Positions 37,260-49,573 of a DNA stretch of 64,000 nucleotides are shown one piece after another. A program made the translations under genes and the position numbers. Origin of the DNA: an uncultured Granulosicoccus sp. (GTDB lineage: Bacteria; Pseudomonadota; Gammaproteobacteria; Granulosicoccales; Granulosicoccaceae); NCBI GenBank assembly GCA_937924505.1, contig CALDSR010000060.1, positions 1 through 64,000 of the forward strand, given 5' to 3'. The notes beneath the pieces are model-generated. The model made no database searches and was not told where the DNA came from. It saw only the letters and a list, made by a program, of their open reading frames with translations. Position 1 is the first letter of the stretch, and the number at the start of each line of letters is the position of its first letter.

Positions 37260-37811
37260 TCAGACGAGTGATCGGCAATGACGCACAAAAAGGGACTGCT
37301 CCTTGGTCTGGATGCGTCGATTGTTGTCAGCGCGAACCATTTTGATAGCAGTCTCCGGATCAACCCCAAACTCCACCAGGATTCTCGCCGCTATCATGCC
37401 GGTTCGGCCGAGTCCGGCATAGCAATGGATGATGATTCGTTCGCCGACGCGCAAGGCATGACGAATACGCTCGCCTTCAACTGCCCACTGGTCCTCAAAT
37501 TCCTGAGTGGGTATGTCCATATCCATGATGGGCAATTGCAACCACCACATGCCAGCGTCCTGCACCGCCTTTGGCAGATGCTCCACCTTCAGTATCTTCA
37601 ATTCATGTGGCTCAACCAGACACAGCACCCCGTTGGCACCCCACTCACGAATCGCGTCGATATCGGACTGAAACTGGCGTTTCGAGGCCGTCGGGTAGAG
37701 CTCTATTCGCGTACCCGGGCACCCAACCAGCCCCATGCAGCCAACCGTGCCCGGCACCAAGACCGTGTCGATCGGATTCGGTTTTGGCGGCTTACCAATT
37801 CCCAAAATCAT
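37260..37811 (-). CDS. Cys-based dual-specificity phosphatase-like protein
   Basis: A 183-aa protein with the protein tyrosine/dual-specificity phosphatase P-loop HCYAGLGRTG (nucleophile Cys130, Arg136). A candidate general acid is Asp97 or Asp99 in PIMDMDIPT. Two more Cys (25, 31) are in the N-terminal GCMGLVGCPG. No signal peptide is seen. An AGGA ribosome-binding site precedes the ATG. It lies upstream of the MttB-family gene on the same strand, separated by 163 nt that may hold that gene's promoter. Its substrate and any link to the corrinoid system are unknown. Confidence 0.8.
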   Translation of the reverse strand: MILGIGKPPKPNPIDTVLVPGTVGCMGLVGCPGTRIELYPTASKRQFQSDIDAIREWGANGVLCLVEPHELKILKVEHLPKAVQDAGMWWLQLPIMDMDIPTQEFEDQWAVEGERIRHALRVGERIIIHCYAGLGRTGMIAARILVEFGVDPETAIKMVRADNNRRIQTKEQSLFVRHCRSLV

Positions 37812-37947
37812 CGTTCTTTGCTTCCTGTCAGCGTCAGCTCGGAAAATCTGATCGGCAAGTCTAGCCGAATTGAACCGTCAGATAGAGTTAATGTTTTAGC
37901 GGCATCGTGCGCGGTTCCATTCAGGGCTCACATGCTACGATTCTGTG

Positions 37948-39012
37948 ATGGAAAACAAGCTACAACACCTACTCGAGAAGCATCCACTTCTTCTCGCCGA
38001 TGGCGCAACAGGTACCAATCTTTTCGCGGTCGGCTTGCAAACAGGTGACGCACCTGAATTGTGGAATATAGACCACCCGGACAGGATTCGGCAGTTGCAC
38101 AAGTCATTCGTCGACGCGGGTTCTGACATTATCCTGACCAACTCCTTTGGCGGTACTCATTATCGACTGGCGCTACACAAGGCGGCCGACCGTGTACACG
38201 AGCTGAACCGCGAGGCAGCAGTGCTTGCGCGACTCGAAGCGGATGCCGGCGACCGCGACGTGGTGGTCGCCGGTTCGATGGGCCCGACTGGTGAAATTCT
38301 CGAACCCAGCGGACCAGTGAGTATCGAGCAAGCTCGCGCAGCGTTTCGCGAGCAGGCAACAGCCCTGGCCGAGGGCGGAGTTGATGTTTTATGGATTGAA
38401 ACCATTTCGTCAGCTGAGGAAATAACGGCGGCCATTCTTGGTGCGGCTGATGTCGGGCTACCTGTCGTGTGTACCGCCAGTATTGATACCAATGGCCGGA
38501 CCATGATGGGCCTGACAGCCGAGGATATTCTGAAGATCAGCACCGAAATCGACACACCTGTGTCAGCTGTCGGCACGAACTGCGGGGTTGGCGCATCGGA
38601 AGTCGTTGCAGCTGTGTGTAATTTTAAAACCGCAGGCCAGTCGCTCGGCGTTGTACCGACGATTGTAGCCAAGGCAAACTGTGGCATTCCAGAATACATT
38701 GACGGTGAGATCATCTACAGCGGTACCCCAGAACTGATGGCGCGATACGTTGAGTTGGCAGCCAATGCGGGCGCAAAAATTATCGGGGGTTGCTGCGGTA
38801 CACAACCCGCTCATATCAAGTCCATGCGAAAAGCAATCGACGATTGGACCCCGTCTGACAGTCCCTCTGCGCACGCCATCATCGAAAGTCTTGGTGACAT
38901 TTCACTCGGAGCAAAAGCTCAGCTTGCCGGCGACTTGAGTCTTGCCGGCGGCTCAGCCACGGGTCGCGGTAGCCGAGCGTCTCGACGCAAGCGCTCGCGC
39001 ACTGCTGACTAA
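37948..39012 (+). CDS. Betaine-homocysteine S-methyltransferase-like protein with basic tail
   Basis: A 354-aa Zn-dependent homocysteine methyltransferase domain protein. It begins LLADGATGTNLF and holds the three zinc ligands: Cys212 (TNCGVG) and Cys282-Cys283 (GGCCGTQP). The family includes BHMT and the N-terminal domain of MetH, so methyl donor may be a betaine or a methylcorrinoid. The last 16 residues are Arg/Lys-rich (SRASRRKRSRTAD). ATG at 37948 is used; a GTG directly precedes it. It is divergent from the phosphatase gene across 136 nt. Confidence 0.88.
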   Translation: MENKLQHLLEKHPLLLADGATGTNLFAVGLQTGDAPELWNIDHPDRIRQLHKSFVDAGSDIILTNSFGGTHYRLALHKAADRVHELNREAAVLARLEADAGDRDVVVAGSMGPTGEILEPSGPVSIEQARAAFREQATALAEGGVDVLWIETISSAEEITAAILGAADVGLPVVCTASIDTNGRTMMGLTAEDILKISTEIDTPVSAVGTNCGVGASEVVAAVCNFKTAGQSLGVVPTIVAKANCGIPEYIDGEIIYSGTPELMARYVELAANAGAKIIGGCCGTQPAHIKSMRKAIDDWTPSDSPSAHAIIESLGDISLGAKAQLAGDLSLAGGSATGRGSRASRRKRSRTAD

Positions 39013-39029
39013 AGCCTGACTCTGAAACA

Positions 39030-39776
39030 ATGTTGACCAAGAATCTCGTCCCCAATCTCGTTGCCCTTGCCCTGATCGGTGCAAGCTTTCTGACCCCGGC
39101 CCCGTATCAAGCGGTGCTGCTCAACACGGGATTATTTGCCCTGTCAGGAGCGCTGACCAACTGGCTTGCCGTGCACATGCTCTTCGAGCGTGTACCAGGT
39201 CTTTACGGATCCGGTGTCATCACCCTGCACTTTGAAGAGTTCAAGGATGGCATCCTGCGCCTTGTCCATGAGGAATTGTTCAATCCGGACAAGGTCAATT
39301 CACTGTTACAAGGCAAAGGCCAATCAAGCGCAAACCGTGAAGGTTCCTTACTTCAGGATATGGATCTCGAGCCCTTGTTAAAGTCTGTCGATCTCGATTC
39401 TGCCTATGATCAATTGGTTGCGACAATACTCGACTCTTCATTTGGCTCAATGCTGGCAATGGTTGGCGGCGAAGCCGCCTTGCAACCTCTGCGTGAACCG
39501 TTCAAGCGTCGTATGGAATCATTTCTCAGCGATGCGGCAAAATCACCGCGTTTTCAAGCAGCCATTCAGGCGCAACTGTCCGGCGCAGCAAGCAGTGACC
39601 GATTCATCGCGAGACTGGATCAATTGCTCCGTGCAAGACTTGACGAGATGACACCCGAGATGGTGCGCGACATCATGCAACGGATGATTCGCAGGCACTT
39701 AGGTTGGCTCGTGGTGTGGGGCGGTATTTTCGGCGGGTTAATCGGGTTTGTTACCGCGATTACAGGCATTGTTTGA
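39030..39776 (+). CDS. DUF445 family membrane protein
   Basis: A 248-aa protein. Two hydrophobic N-terminal segments (about 8-24 and 28-50) and a C-terminal TM helix (about 226-246) frame a mainly helical soluble region. The segment GALTNWLAVHMLFERVPGLYGSG is characteristic of DUF445 proteins. Function is unknown. It follows the BHMT-like gene by 17 nt and is probably co-transcribed. Confidence 0.8.
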   Translation: MLTKNLVPNLVALALIGASFLTPAPYQAVLLNTGLFALSGALTNWLAVHMLFERVPGLYGSGVITLHFEEFKDGILRLVHEELFNPDKVNSLLQGKGQSSANREGSLLQDMDLEPLLKSVDLDSAYDQLVATILDSSFGSMLAMVGGEAALQPLREPFKRRMESFLSDAAKSPRFQAAIQAQLSGAASSDRFIARLDQLLRARLDEMTPEMVRDIMQRMIRRHLGWLVVWGGIFGGLIGFVTAITGIV

Positions 39777-39811
39777 TTAAACGGTATGACCCACGGCAGC
39801 TCGCTAACCGT

Positions 39812-40165
39812 TCAGGTTTTGCGACGAGCACGCAGGGGTACGCCGTCAAACTCGATGCCATCCCAGCCAGTTTTCATGAATTGACGAATATTCGGGTGAC
39901 TATCGCCGTCCGGAGTTTTCAGTACATCAGAGCGATAAAATGCGCCAAACAAAGCGAGTGTTTGCTCCTGCTCAAGATCGTGCAGGCGAGCGAAAGAAAA
40001 AACCTTGCATGAACCCGTGTTCTGACCCGCCTCGTTGTACAGTTCATCATTACGGAAGCCCGTGGGAATGAAGGTGTAGAGTTGGTTGATCAATGCGATA
40101 ACATCCGGAAACTCGATGGTTTCAGGATGCGATTCAAGACGATTCAGAAAAAGCTCAAGTTCCAT
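39812..40165 (-). CDS. HopJ-family protein
   Basis: A 117-aa soluble protein matching the family named HopJ type III effector: start MELELFLNRL, the segment NTGSCKVFSFARLHDLEQEQTLALFG and HPNIRQFMKTGWDGIEFDG. The family name comes from a Pseudomonas effector list, but the family is widespread in free-living bacteria and no secretion system is nearby. The ATG at 40165 is favoured by family length; another ATG five codons upstream (40180) is possible. It is divergent from the next gene across a short gap. Confidence 0.75.
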   Translation of the reverse strand: MELELFLNRLESHPETIEFPDVIALINQLYTFIPTGFRNDELYNEAGQNTGSCKVFSFARLHDLEQEQTLALFGAFYRSDVLKTPDGDSHPNIRQFMKTGWDGIEFDGVPLRARRKT

Positions 40166-40826
40166 GGATATACATGCCATCTTTACCGCTTATGGTAGCA
40201 GTTCATCATGAAAAGCTCACTGTTACTCTATTGCGAAAGAATTAATAACGCCGCTGAGCCTGTCAACGTAATTTCCAATCTGGGATTTATGGCGGTCAGC
40301 CTGACGGTGCTCTGTTTGCTCTGGCGTCACAAGGATCAATCACTGAAGCGGCCAACCGTATCATGGACGCTATGGATATTAAGTTTGTTGCCACTAATGA
40401 TTGGCCTGGGGAGCGCCGCTTATCACCACTCGCCTTCAAACTTCACTTTAGTTCTGGATCTGGGGCCTATCGGATTATTCGCAGGCGGGTCGCTGTTTCT
40501 CAGTTTGCGACACATTGTTGGGTACAGCCGATCACAGGCGAGAATTTATTTGAATGTATGGTTGCTGGCTACCGCGATCGCCGCGCCGTGGCCCAGCCAC
40601 TTGTTCGGATCACTGATTTATGTGCCGACCTCGATAGCCTTGTTACTGGTGGCAATAAAGACCAGAAACCACCTGATCGTGATCGCTGCGATCCTGTTTT
40701 TCCTGGCGATACTGATGCGCAGTCTTGACCTGCCCTTGTGCGAAAAACTATCGACCGGCACGCATCCTTTCTGGCATCTGATTGCAGCCCTTGTTAGCTT
40801 GCTGATTCTATTGGCACTTCGCAGCG

Positions 40827-44984
<4,158 letters not shown>

Positions 44985-45069
44985 GACGGCTCGTGGTTTG
45001 TGGGGCTTATACGGGGCCCTAATCCGAAATCCCGGTGACCCGGGGCAATAGACGATTACCCGGCCCTCC

Positions 45070-45117
45070 CTAGGAGGCCGGGTGCATAAGCTCTAGGGCT
45101 AGTGCTAACGAGGTCAT
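45070..45117 (-). CDS. Candidate Leu-rich leader peptide of leuA (15 aa)
   Basis: The frame encodes MTSLALALELMHPAS and stops at UAG. Four of its first ten residues are Leu, encoded by TTA, CTA, CTA and CTT, which look like uncommon Leu codons here. The stop codon is exactly the loop of the following hairpin, as expected if ribosome position decides the RNA fold. The ribosome-binding site is weak. This is inference from pattern; expression is not shown. Confidence 0.45.
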   Translation of the reverse strand: MTSLALALELMHPAS

Positions 45118-45181
45118 GGCTGCAGAATAATCCGGTGTCGCCGTGTGGTCAAGCTTCGGGGTCCGCAGGGGAGTAAGGTGA

Positions 45182-45418
45182 TTACGTCTCCTCGGCGAGT
45201 AAAGGGCGAATCAATTTTTCAAGGCCGTTAGCCTTGATTTCGTAGATCAGGGCAAGCTGCTGCCCGAGTTTTCCAGCCGGGAAACCCTCACTCTTGAACC
45301 AGACAACATACGGTTCAGGTAAATCAATCAATCGCGTGCCTTTGAAGCGTCCAAACGGCATCTGCATGCGAGCTGCAGCAAGCACTTCATCAGACAAAGC
45401 CTGCGTATCAAGGCTCAT
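45182..45418 (-). CDS. DUF3820 family protein
   Basis: A 78-aa soluble protein with the segment MPFGRFKGTRLIDLPEPYVVWF, typical of DUF3820 (sometimes called a putative quorum-sensing-regulated virulence factor). Function is unknown. Its ATG overlaps the stop of the upstream transporter gene by 4 nt (ATGA), so the two are translationally coupled. Confidence 0.8.
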   Translation of the reverse strand: MSLDTQALSDEVLAAARMQMPFGRFKGTRLIDLPEPYVVWFKSEGFPAGKLGQQLALIYEIKANGLEKLIRPLLAEET

Positions 45419-46362
45419 GTATCGACCTCTGTCGAATTTGTTTGCGGTCCGCCGGACATACGCAAATTGCGTGTGCGCAGGACCGGCTGACGTACTGATG
45501 CCACCAATTCTCGCCAGATAAACAGCAGGCCCGACAAGACAATCACAGCCGCCCCAACCAAGGTTTGCTGATCGACTGTTTCATTGAATATCAAGGAACC
45601 GAAAAACAGGGCCCAAATCATTTGACTGTATTGCATGGGCGCGACAAATTGTGCTTCGGTAGTCCGATAGGCTTGAATCATCATCCATTGCCCAATAACG
45701 CTGAGAATACCAATGCCGGCAAGCTTCAGCAATTCGATGCCCGGAATGGGGACATAGACAAACATGGTCAACACACCGCAGACCACAATGTTGGTCAGCA
45801 TCGGGAAGAGAATCAACGTCAGACCATGCTCTCGCGCACCGATCTTGCGAGTGACAACCGACGTACACGCTACACACAAGGCTCCGGTGAGCGCGATAGC
45901 ATGATCGATTGACAGCTCTGAGCCATCAGGTGACAACACAATATAAACACCAGCCATGCCAAGCAGAACGGCAGCGCCACGAATCAACTTGATACGCTCA
46001 CCGAGAACCGGAATGGCCAGCAAGGTGATGAGAATCGGCGCAGAAAACAATAGAGAATAGGCCTCTGCCAATGGCAAATGCGTGAAAGAATAAAAACCAC
46101 ACAACAAACCGACCACGGTAAAAAGGCAACGCAAGGCAACCAGAAACGGCAAGCGCGGACGCAGCGATCGCTCGGTTTTTTCAATGCCGACGAGAAAGGT
46201 AAACGGCACGAAACTGAAAAGCACCACAAAAAAAGCAACCTGAAAGACTGGCACATTTTCCACGCTCTTTATCAACGCATCGTGCATGGAAAATGTCGCG
46301 AATCCAACCAACGCCAATCCCACACCCTTCAGTAATGTGTTGCCTGCCGATTCCGAGCTCAT
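45415..46362 (-). CDS. DMT/EamA family transporter
   Basis: A 315-aa inner-membrane protein with ten predicted TM helices in two EamA repeats. The first repeat ends in LAIPVLGERIKLIRGAAVLLGMAGV and the second in GSLIFNETVDQQTLVGAAVIVLSGL. Such proteins export metabolites or amino acids; the substrate here is unknown. It is divergent from the next small gene and coupled to the DUF3820 gene. Confidence 0.88.
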   Translation of the reverse strand: MSSESAGNTLLKGVGLALVGFATFSMHDALIKSVENVPVFQVAFFVVLFSFVPFTFLVGIEKTERSLRPRLPFLVALRCLFTVVGLLCGFYSFTHLPLAEAYSLLFSAPILITLLAIPVLGERIKLIRGAAVLLGMAGVYIVLSPDGSELSIDHAIALTGALCVACTSVVTRKIGAREHGLTLILFPMLTNIVVCGVLTMFVYVPIPGIELLKLAGIGILSVIGQWMMIQAYRTTEAQFVAPMQYSQMIWALFFGSLIFNETVDQQTLVGAAVIVLSGLLFIWRELVASVRQPVLRTRNLRMSGGPQTNSTEVDT

Positions 46363-46417
46363 TCGAAGATGTATGGTATTAATAAGGGCACCTGTCGAAT
46401 TCTATCAGAGGTGCTGC

Positions 46418-46690
46418 ATGCGGCTGATCATTCCTTTTATCATTGTTTTGCTCGGCGCAGGCATCGGCTTGCTCGTCAACACCATTCTCAATGGGCGAGA
46501 AGATGCCACAGATGTTCCGCCGTATCTCAGCATGATCGTCGGTGGCATCGGTGCGTTTGCTGGCATGTTTCTGCGTGATATCTTTGGCTTCACGCTATTT
46601 GACAGTCTGATAGACACTGGCATAGCGTCAATAGCGGGTGCAGCAGTGTTCGCCGCAGGCGCCCATCTCGCAATCAGAGTCCGACGTTAA
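46418..46690 (+). CDS. Small hypothetical membrane protein
   Basis: A 90-aa protein with three predicted TM helices (about 3-20, 35-55 and 62-85) and a short basic end (RVRR). A good AGAGGTG ribosome-binding site precedes the ATG at 46418; the frame is open further upstream, but only over the divergent transporter's 5' end. It is Gly-rich and resembles small stress membrane proteins in general shape. I do not recognise the family. Confidence 0.6.
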   Translation: MRLIIPFIIVLLGAGIGLLVNTILNGREDATDVPPYLSMIVGGIGAFAGMFLRDIFGFTLFDSLIDTGIASIAGAAVFAAGAHLAIRVRR

Positions 46691-46780
46691 GCCAAGCAAT
46701 CCGAGACGCACCGTCCGCCCATACAAGCGCCAATCCCACTATCAGGATTGAGGGGCTGGTGCAGGACAGCCAGGTGTATC

Positions 46781-47176
46781 TCAAAGAACGCCGGCGAGCT
46801 CGTAGTCGCCAAAGAATTCATTCAGGCGAGCAACGATCCAACGAAGACTTACCGGCTTTTCCAAAGCTTCCGTGTTGACTTCTGATTCGATCCAATCCAG
46901 TGAATCAGGCGCTTTGCCGTCAGCGGTCTCGCTGGCGACAACAAAGATCAATATCGAGTCACCGTATCGGGATCGCACGGTTTCGCATAATTGTTGACCA
47001 CTCATTTGTGGCATATCTGAATCAGTGATCAGAACGTGATAGTCCTGTTCACGCAGCATCGACAAGGCAACATCACCAGACAATGCGGTGTCGACGTCAT
47101 AACCATTTCGTTCCAGGCTCAATCTCATGATTCTCAATACATGAGCCTCATCATCAACGAGCAAGATTCGTTTCAT
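46781..47176 (-). CDS. Single-domain response regulator
   Basis: A 131-aa receiver (CheY-like) domain without an output domain. It starts MKRILLVDDEAHVLRIM, with the acidic pair in VDDE, the phosphoacceptor Asp in LITDSDMPQMSG and a Lys in LEKPVSLRW near the end. The frame continues upstream to 47377 with 67 further residues that show no domain, so a longer protein is possible; no convincing ribosome-binding site separates the options. No histidine kinase is adjacent. Confidence 0.8.
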   Translation of the reverse strand: MKRILLVDDEAHVLRIMRLSLERNGYDVDTALSGDVALSMLREQDYHVLITDSDMPQMSGQQLCETVRSRYGDSILIFVVASETADGKAPDSLDWIESEVNTEALEKPVSLRWIVARLNEFFGDYELAGVL

Positions 47177-47467
47177 TTGCGGCACATTGGACACAGCCTG
47201 GCCAGACCAATCATTGGGTGAGCCTTGCGGAATACTTGTCTGTGCGTTTATGACCATCGCTGCCAAGGGAAGTTGATCTCTACCGTCCTGTAGTGTCTTT
47301 TCATTTAACGGTAGTCTTTGTCGTTTACTTGATGCGTACTGCCAAAGAACGTACCTGGCACACGCTTCACGGCTCAATTTGTCAGACAGGTTCCGAATAG
47401 GCCGATAAAAACGAGAGCCTCTTCACACTACGCATCAGCAACAAGCCAGACTGCCGATACCGAGCAA

Positions 47468-48835
47468 ATGAAGGCGATCAAGACAACACTGCGAACCCTT
47501 CGCACGAGCACCACATTATTTTACGCACTCCATATCAGCGCCTGCGGCGTAGGTGGTTCAAACAGCGGCGATAGCGAAAACACGGGGTTGTCAGCGGCAC
47601 AGCTTGCCTCTGCCCAATGCAGCGTTGAATCAATGCGCAGCTGGGCATACGACAACATGAAAAGTTACTATTTGTTTGCTGACCAGGTCAGCACCAATGT
47701 CCAATTGTCTGACTACGACAGTGCAGAGGAACTGGTGACCGCACTACGCGTGCAACCCTTTGATCGTTTCAGCAATATTCAGGACCAATCAACACAGGCC
47801 GCATTTTTCAACGACGGTGAAAACTTCGGATTCGGCTGGCGTCTATCTCGCGACGCGCAAGACAACATCTATGTCGGCTTCATCGAACCCGGATCACCAC
47901 TTGATCTGGCCGGCGTTCAAAGGGGCGATGAACTGGTCTCGCTTGACGGTTACTCAACCGAGGAATACCTGACCTTGCCTACCGAGACACGGCTGAGCAT
48001 TCTTGGCTCTGGCAGCACGATCACCCGTCCCATTCTAGGTTTCAGAAAACCCGATGGTTTCATAGACGAACAGATGATCACCAAAGCCACGTTTGCAATG
48101 CAGACCGTTACTGACGTCAAGGCGATTGATCACGCAGGCACACGTGTTGGTTACCTGAGCTTTTATCAGTTCGTCGAAACTTCAAAGACAGAACTCGCCA
48201 ATGCCTTCGCAACCCTTGCCAGCGAAAACATTACCGAGCTGGTTTTGGATCTCAGGTTCAATGGCGGCGGCCGCATTAGCGTCGCCAACGAGCTGGCCAG
48301 CTATATAGTCGGTGACATTGGAAAAGATCAGGTGTTCTCGTCAATCATTTTCAACGCTGAGAACAGCGGCAACAATTCCAGCACTGTATTCGAACCGGTA
48401 AACAATGCACTGAACTTGTCCCGCGTCTACGTATTGGCTGGGGCCAATACCTGTTCAGCCTCTGAAATGGTCATCAACGGCCTGTCTCCATTTGTCGAAG
48501 TAGTGATCGTTGGTGAATCGACCTGTGGGAAACCGTATGGGACTCGTGCTGTAAACCGATGTGGCAAATCGATGAACGCCATTGAAGTGGAGTTTCAGAA
48601 CGCTAATGGCTTTGGCGGCTACTATGAAGGCTTCAATGCTGACTGCCCGGTTAGCGACTCTTTATCGGCGGCGCTTGGCAGCAGTAGTGAATCGTTGTTT
48701 GCCACTGCTCTGGAGCATATCAATACCGGTAGCTGTGCCTTACTGGCTACCAGACGTGCAAACCAGAATTCAGCGCTTGATTCTCAGACACTGCCTGATG
48801 AGTTAAGGCCGCCGGTCATATCTGACACACTTTGA
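47468..48835 (+). CDS. S41-family C-terminal-processing peptidase, lipoprotein
   Basis: A 455-aa envelope protease. Residues 1-26 end in a lipobox-like ISAC (Cys26). An N-terminal helical region precedes a PDZ domain (about 115-200: FGFGWRLS, IEPGSPLDLAGVQRGDELVSLDG). The S41 core follows, with the catalytic Ser330 in NTCSASE and Lys355 in STCGKP, 25 residues apart as in Prc. Substrates are unknown. The 291-nt gap before it (47177-47467) holds nothing else that I can support beyond the possible response-regulator extension. Confidence 0.87.
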   Translation: MKAIKTTLRTLRTSTTLFYALHISACGVGGSNSGDSENTGLSAAQLASAQCSVESMRSWAYDNMKSYYLFADQVSTNVQLSDYDSAEELVTALRVQPFDRFSNIQDQSTQAAFFNDGENFGFGWRLSRDAQDNIYVGFIEPGSPLDLAGVQRGDELVSLDGYSTEEYLTLPTETRLSILGSGSTITRPILGFRKPDGFIDEQMITKATFAMQTVTDVKAIDHAGTRVGYLSFYQFVETSKTELANAFATLASENITELVLDLRFNGGGRISVANELASYIVGDIGKDQVFSSIIFNAENSGNNSSTVFEPVNNALNLSRVYVLAGANTCSASEMVINGLSPFVEVVIVGESTCGKPYGTRAVNRCGKSMNAIEVEFQNANGFGGYYEGFNADCPVSDSLSAALGSSSESLFATALEHINTGSCALLATRRANQNSALDSQTLPDELRPPVISDTL

Positions 48836-48871
48836 GTTATCCTCCGGGTATTAGTCCTGTGAACATACCCA

Positions 48872-49534
48872 ATGAGCACCCTCTACCTGGTTCGACACGG
48901 TCAGGCCTCTGCCGGCACTGACAACTACGATCGCCTGTCTCCACTCGGGCGCCAACAGTCAAGCATGCTTGGCCAATGGTGGCAAAAACAGGGATTTACT
49001 CCAGAATTAGCCTGTAACGGCTCACTGATACGCCAGCGAGATACTGCTCAACTAGCAACTGACGGGCTAGGCGATAATATTCGTCGAGACGAGCACCCGG
49101 ATCTTGATGAATACGATCACCGTCGGGTCGATAGTTATTATGGTGAGGGCACCCAGAGCGACAATCCCGAATCGTTGACCTTCGACGATTACGTCGACAT
49201 CATGACTCGCTGGAGAGCCGCACAAGCAACTCCCGACTCTGTCGAATCTTGGGAATCGTTCAGTAATCGAGGCTGGCAGGCCATCAAAAACCTGTGCGCC
49301 AAACACGATGATTCAGAACATCTGGCGTTCTTTACCTCAGGTGGTGTGATTGCAACAGTCGTGTCAAAGGTGCTGGATCTGGATTTTCATCATACGGTTG
49401 ACGCCATCTGGCGAATTCGAAATGCATCTGTCACCACACTACATTTGAATGGTGACAATGCGCGCCTGATTGATTTCAATACGGTACCTCATCTTCAGGA
49501 ACAAGGTGATTCTTCACTGATCACGCTGATCTGA
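48872..49534 (+). CDS. Histidine phosphatase family protein
   Basis: A 220-aa phosphoglycerate-mutase-like phosphatase. The catalytic motif LVRHGQAS has Arg8 and His9, and a second His lies in the LAFFTSGGVIATVV region or its neighbours. Substrate is not determinable. It starts 36 nt after the S41 protease and precedes the aminotransferase by 39 nt, so the three may share a transcript. Confidence 0.85.
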   Translation: MSTLYLVRHGQASAGTDNYDRLSPLGRQQSSMLGQWWQKQGFTPELACNGSLIRQRDTAQLATDGLGDNIRRDEHPDLDEYDHRRVDSYYGEGTQSDNPESLTFDDYVDIMTRWRAAQATPDSVESWESFSNRGWQAIKNLCAKHDDSEHLAFFTSGGVIATVVSKVLDLDFHHTVDAIWRIRNASVTTLHLNGDNARLIDFNTVPHLQEQGDSSLITLI

Positions 49535-49573
49535 TACGAGATCACTCCGAGCTCACTAACCCGGACACATACA

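Noticed and set aside
37278..38048. 256-codon plus-strand frame across the phosphatase gene and the divergent gap
   Set aside because: It covers the HCYAGLGRTG phosphatase gene in antisense and runs into the BHMT-like gene in another frame; no domain is seen.
39812..40165. Type III secretion effector HopJ
   Set aside because: The family name fits the sequence, but no secretion genes, no island signs and a broad occurrence in free-living bacteria argue against an effector role.
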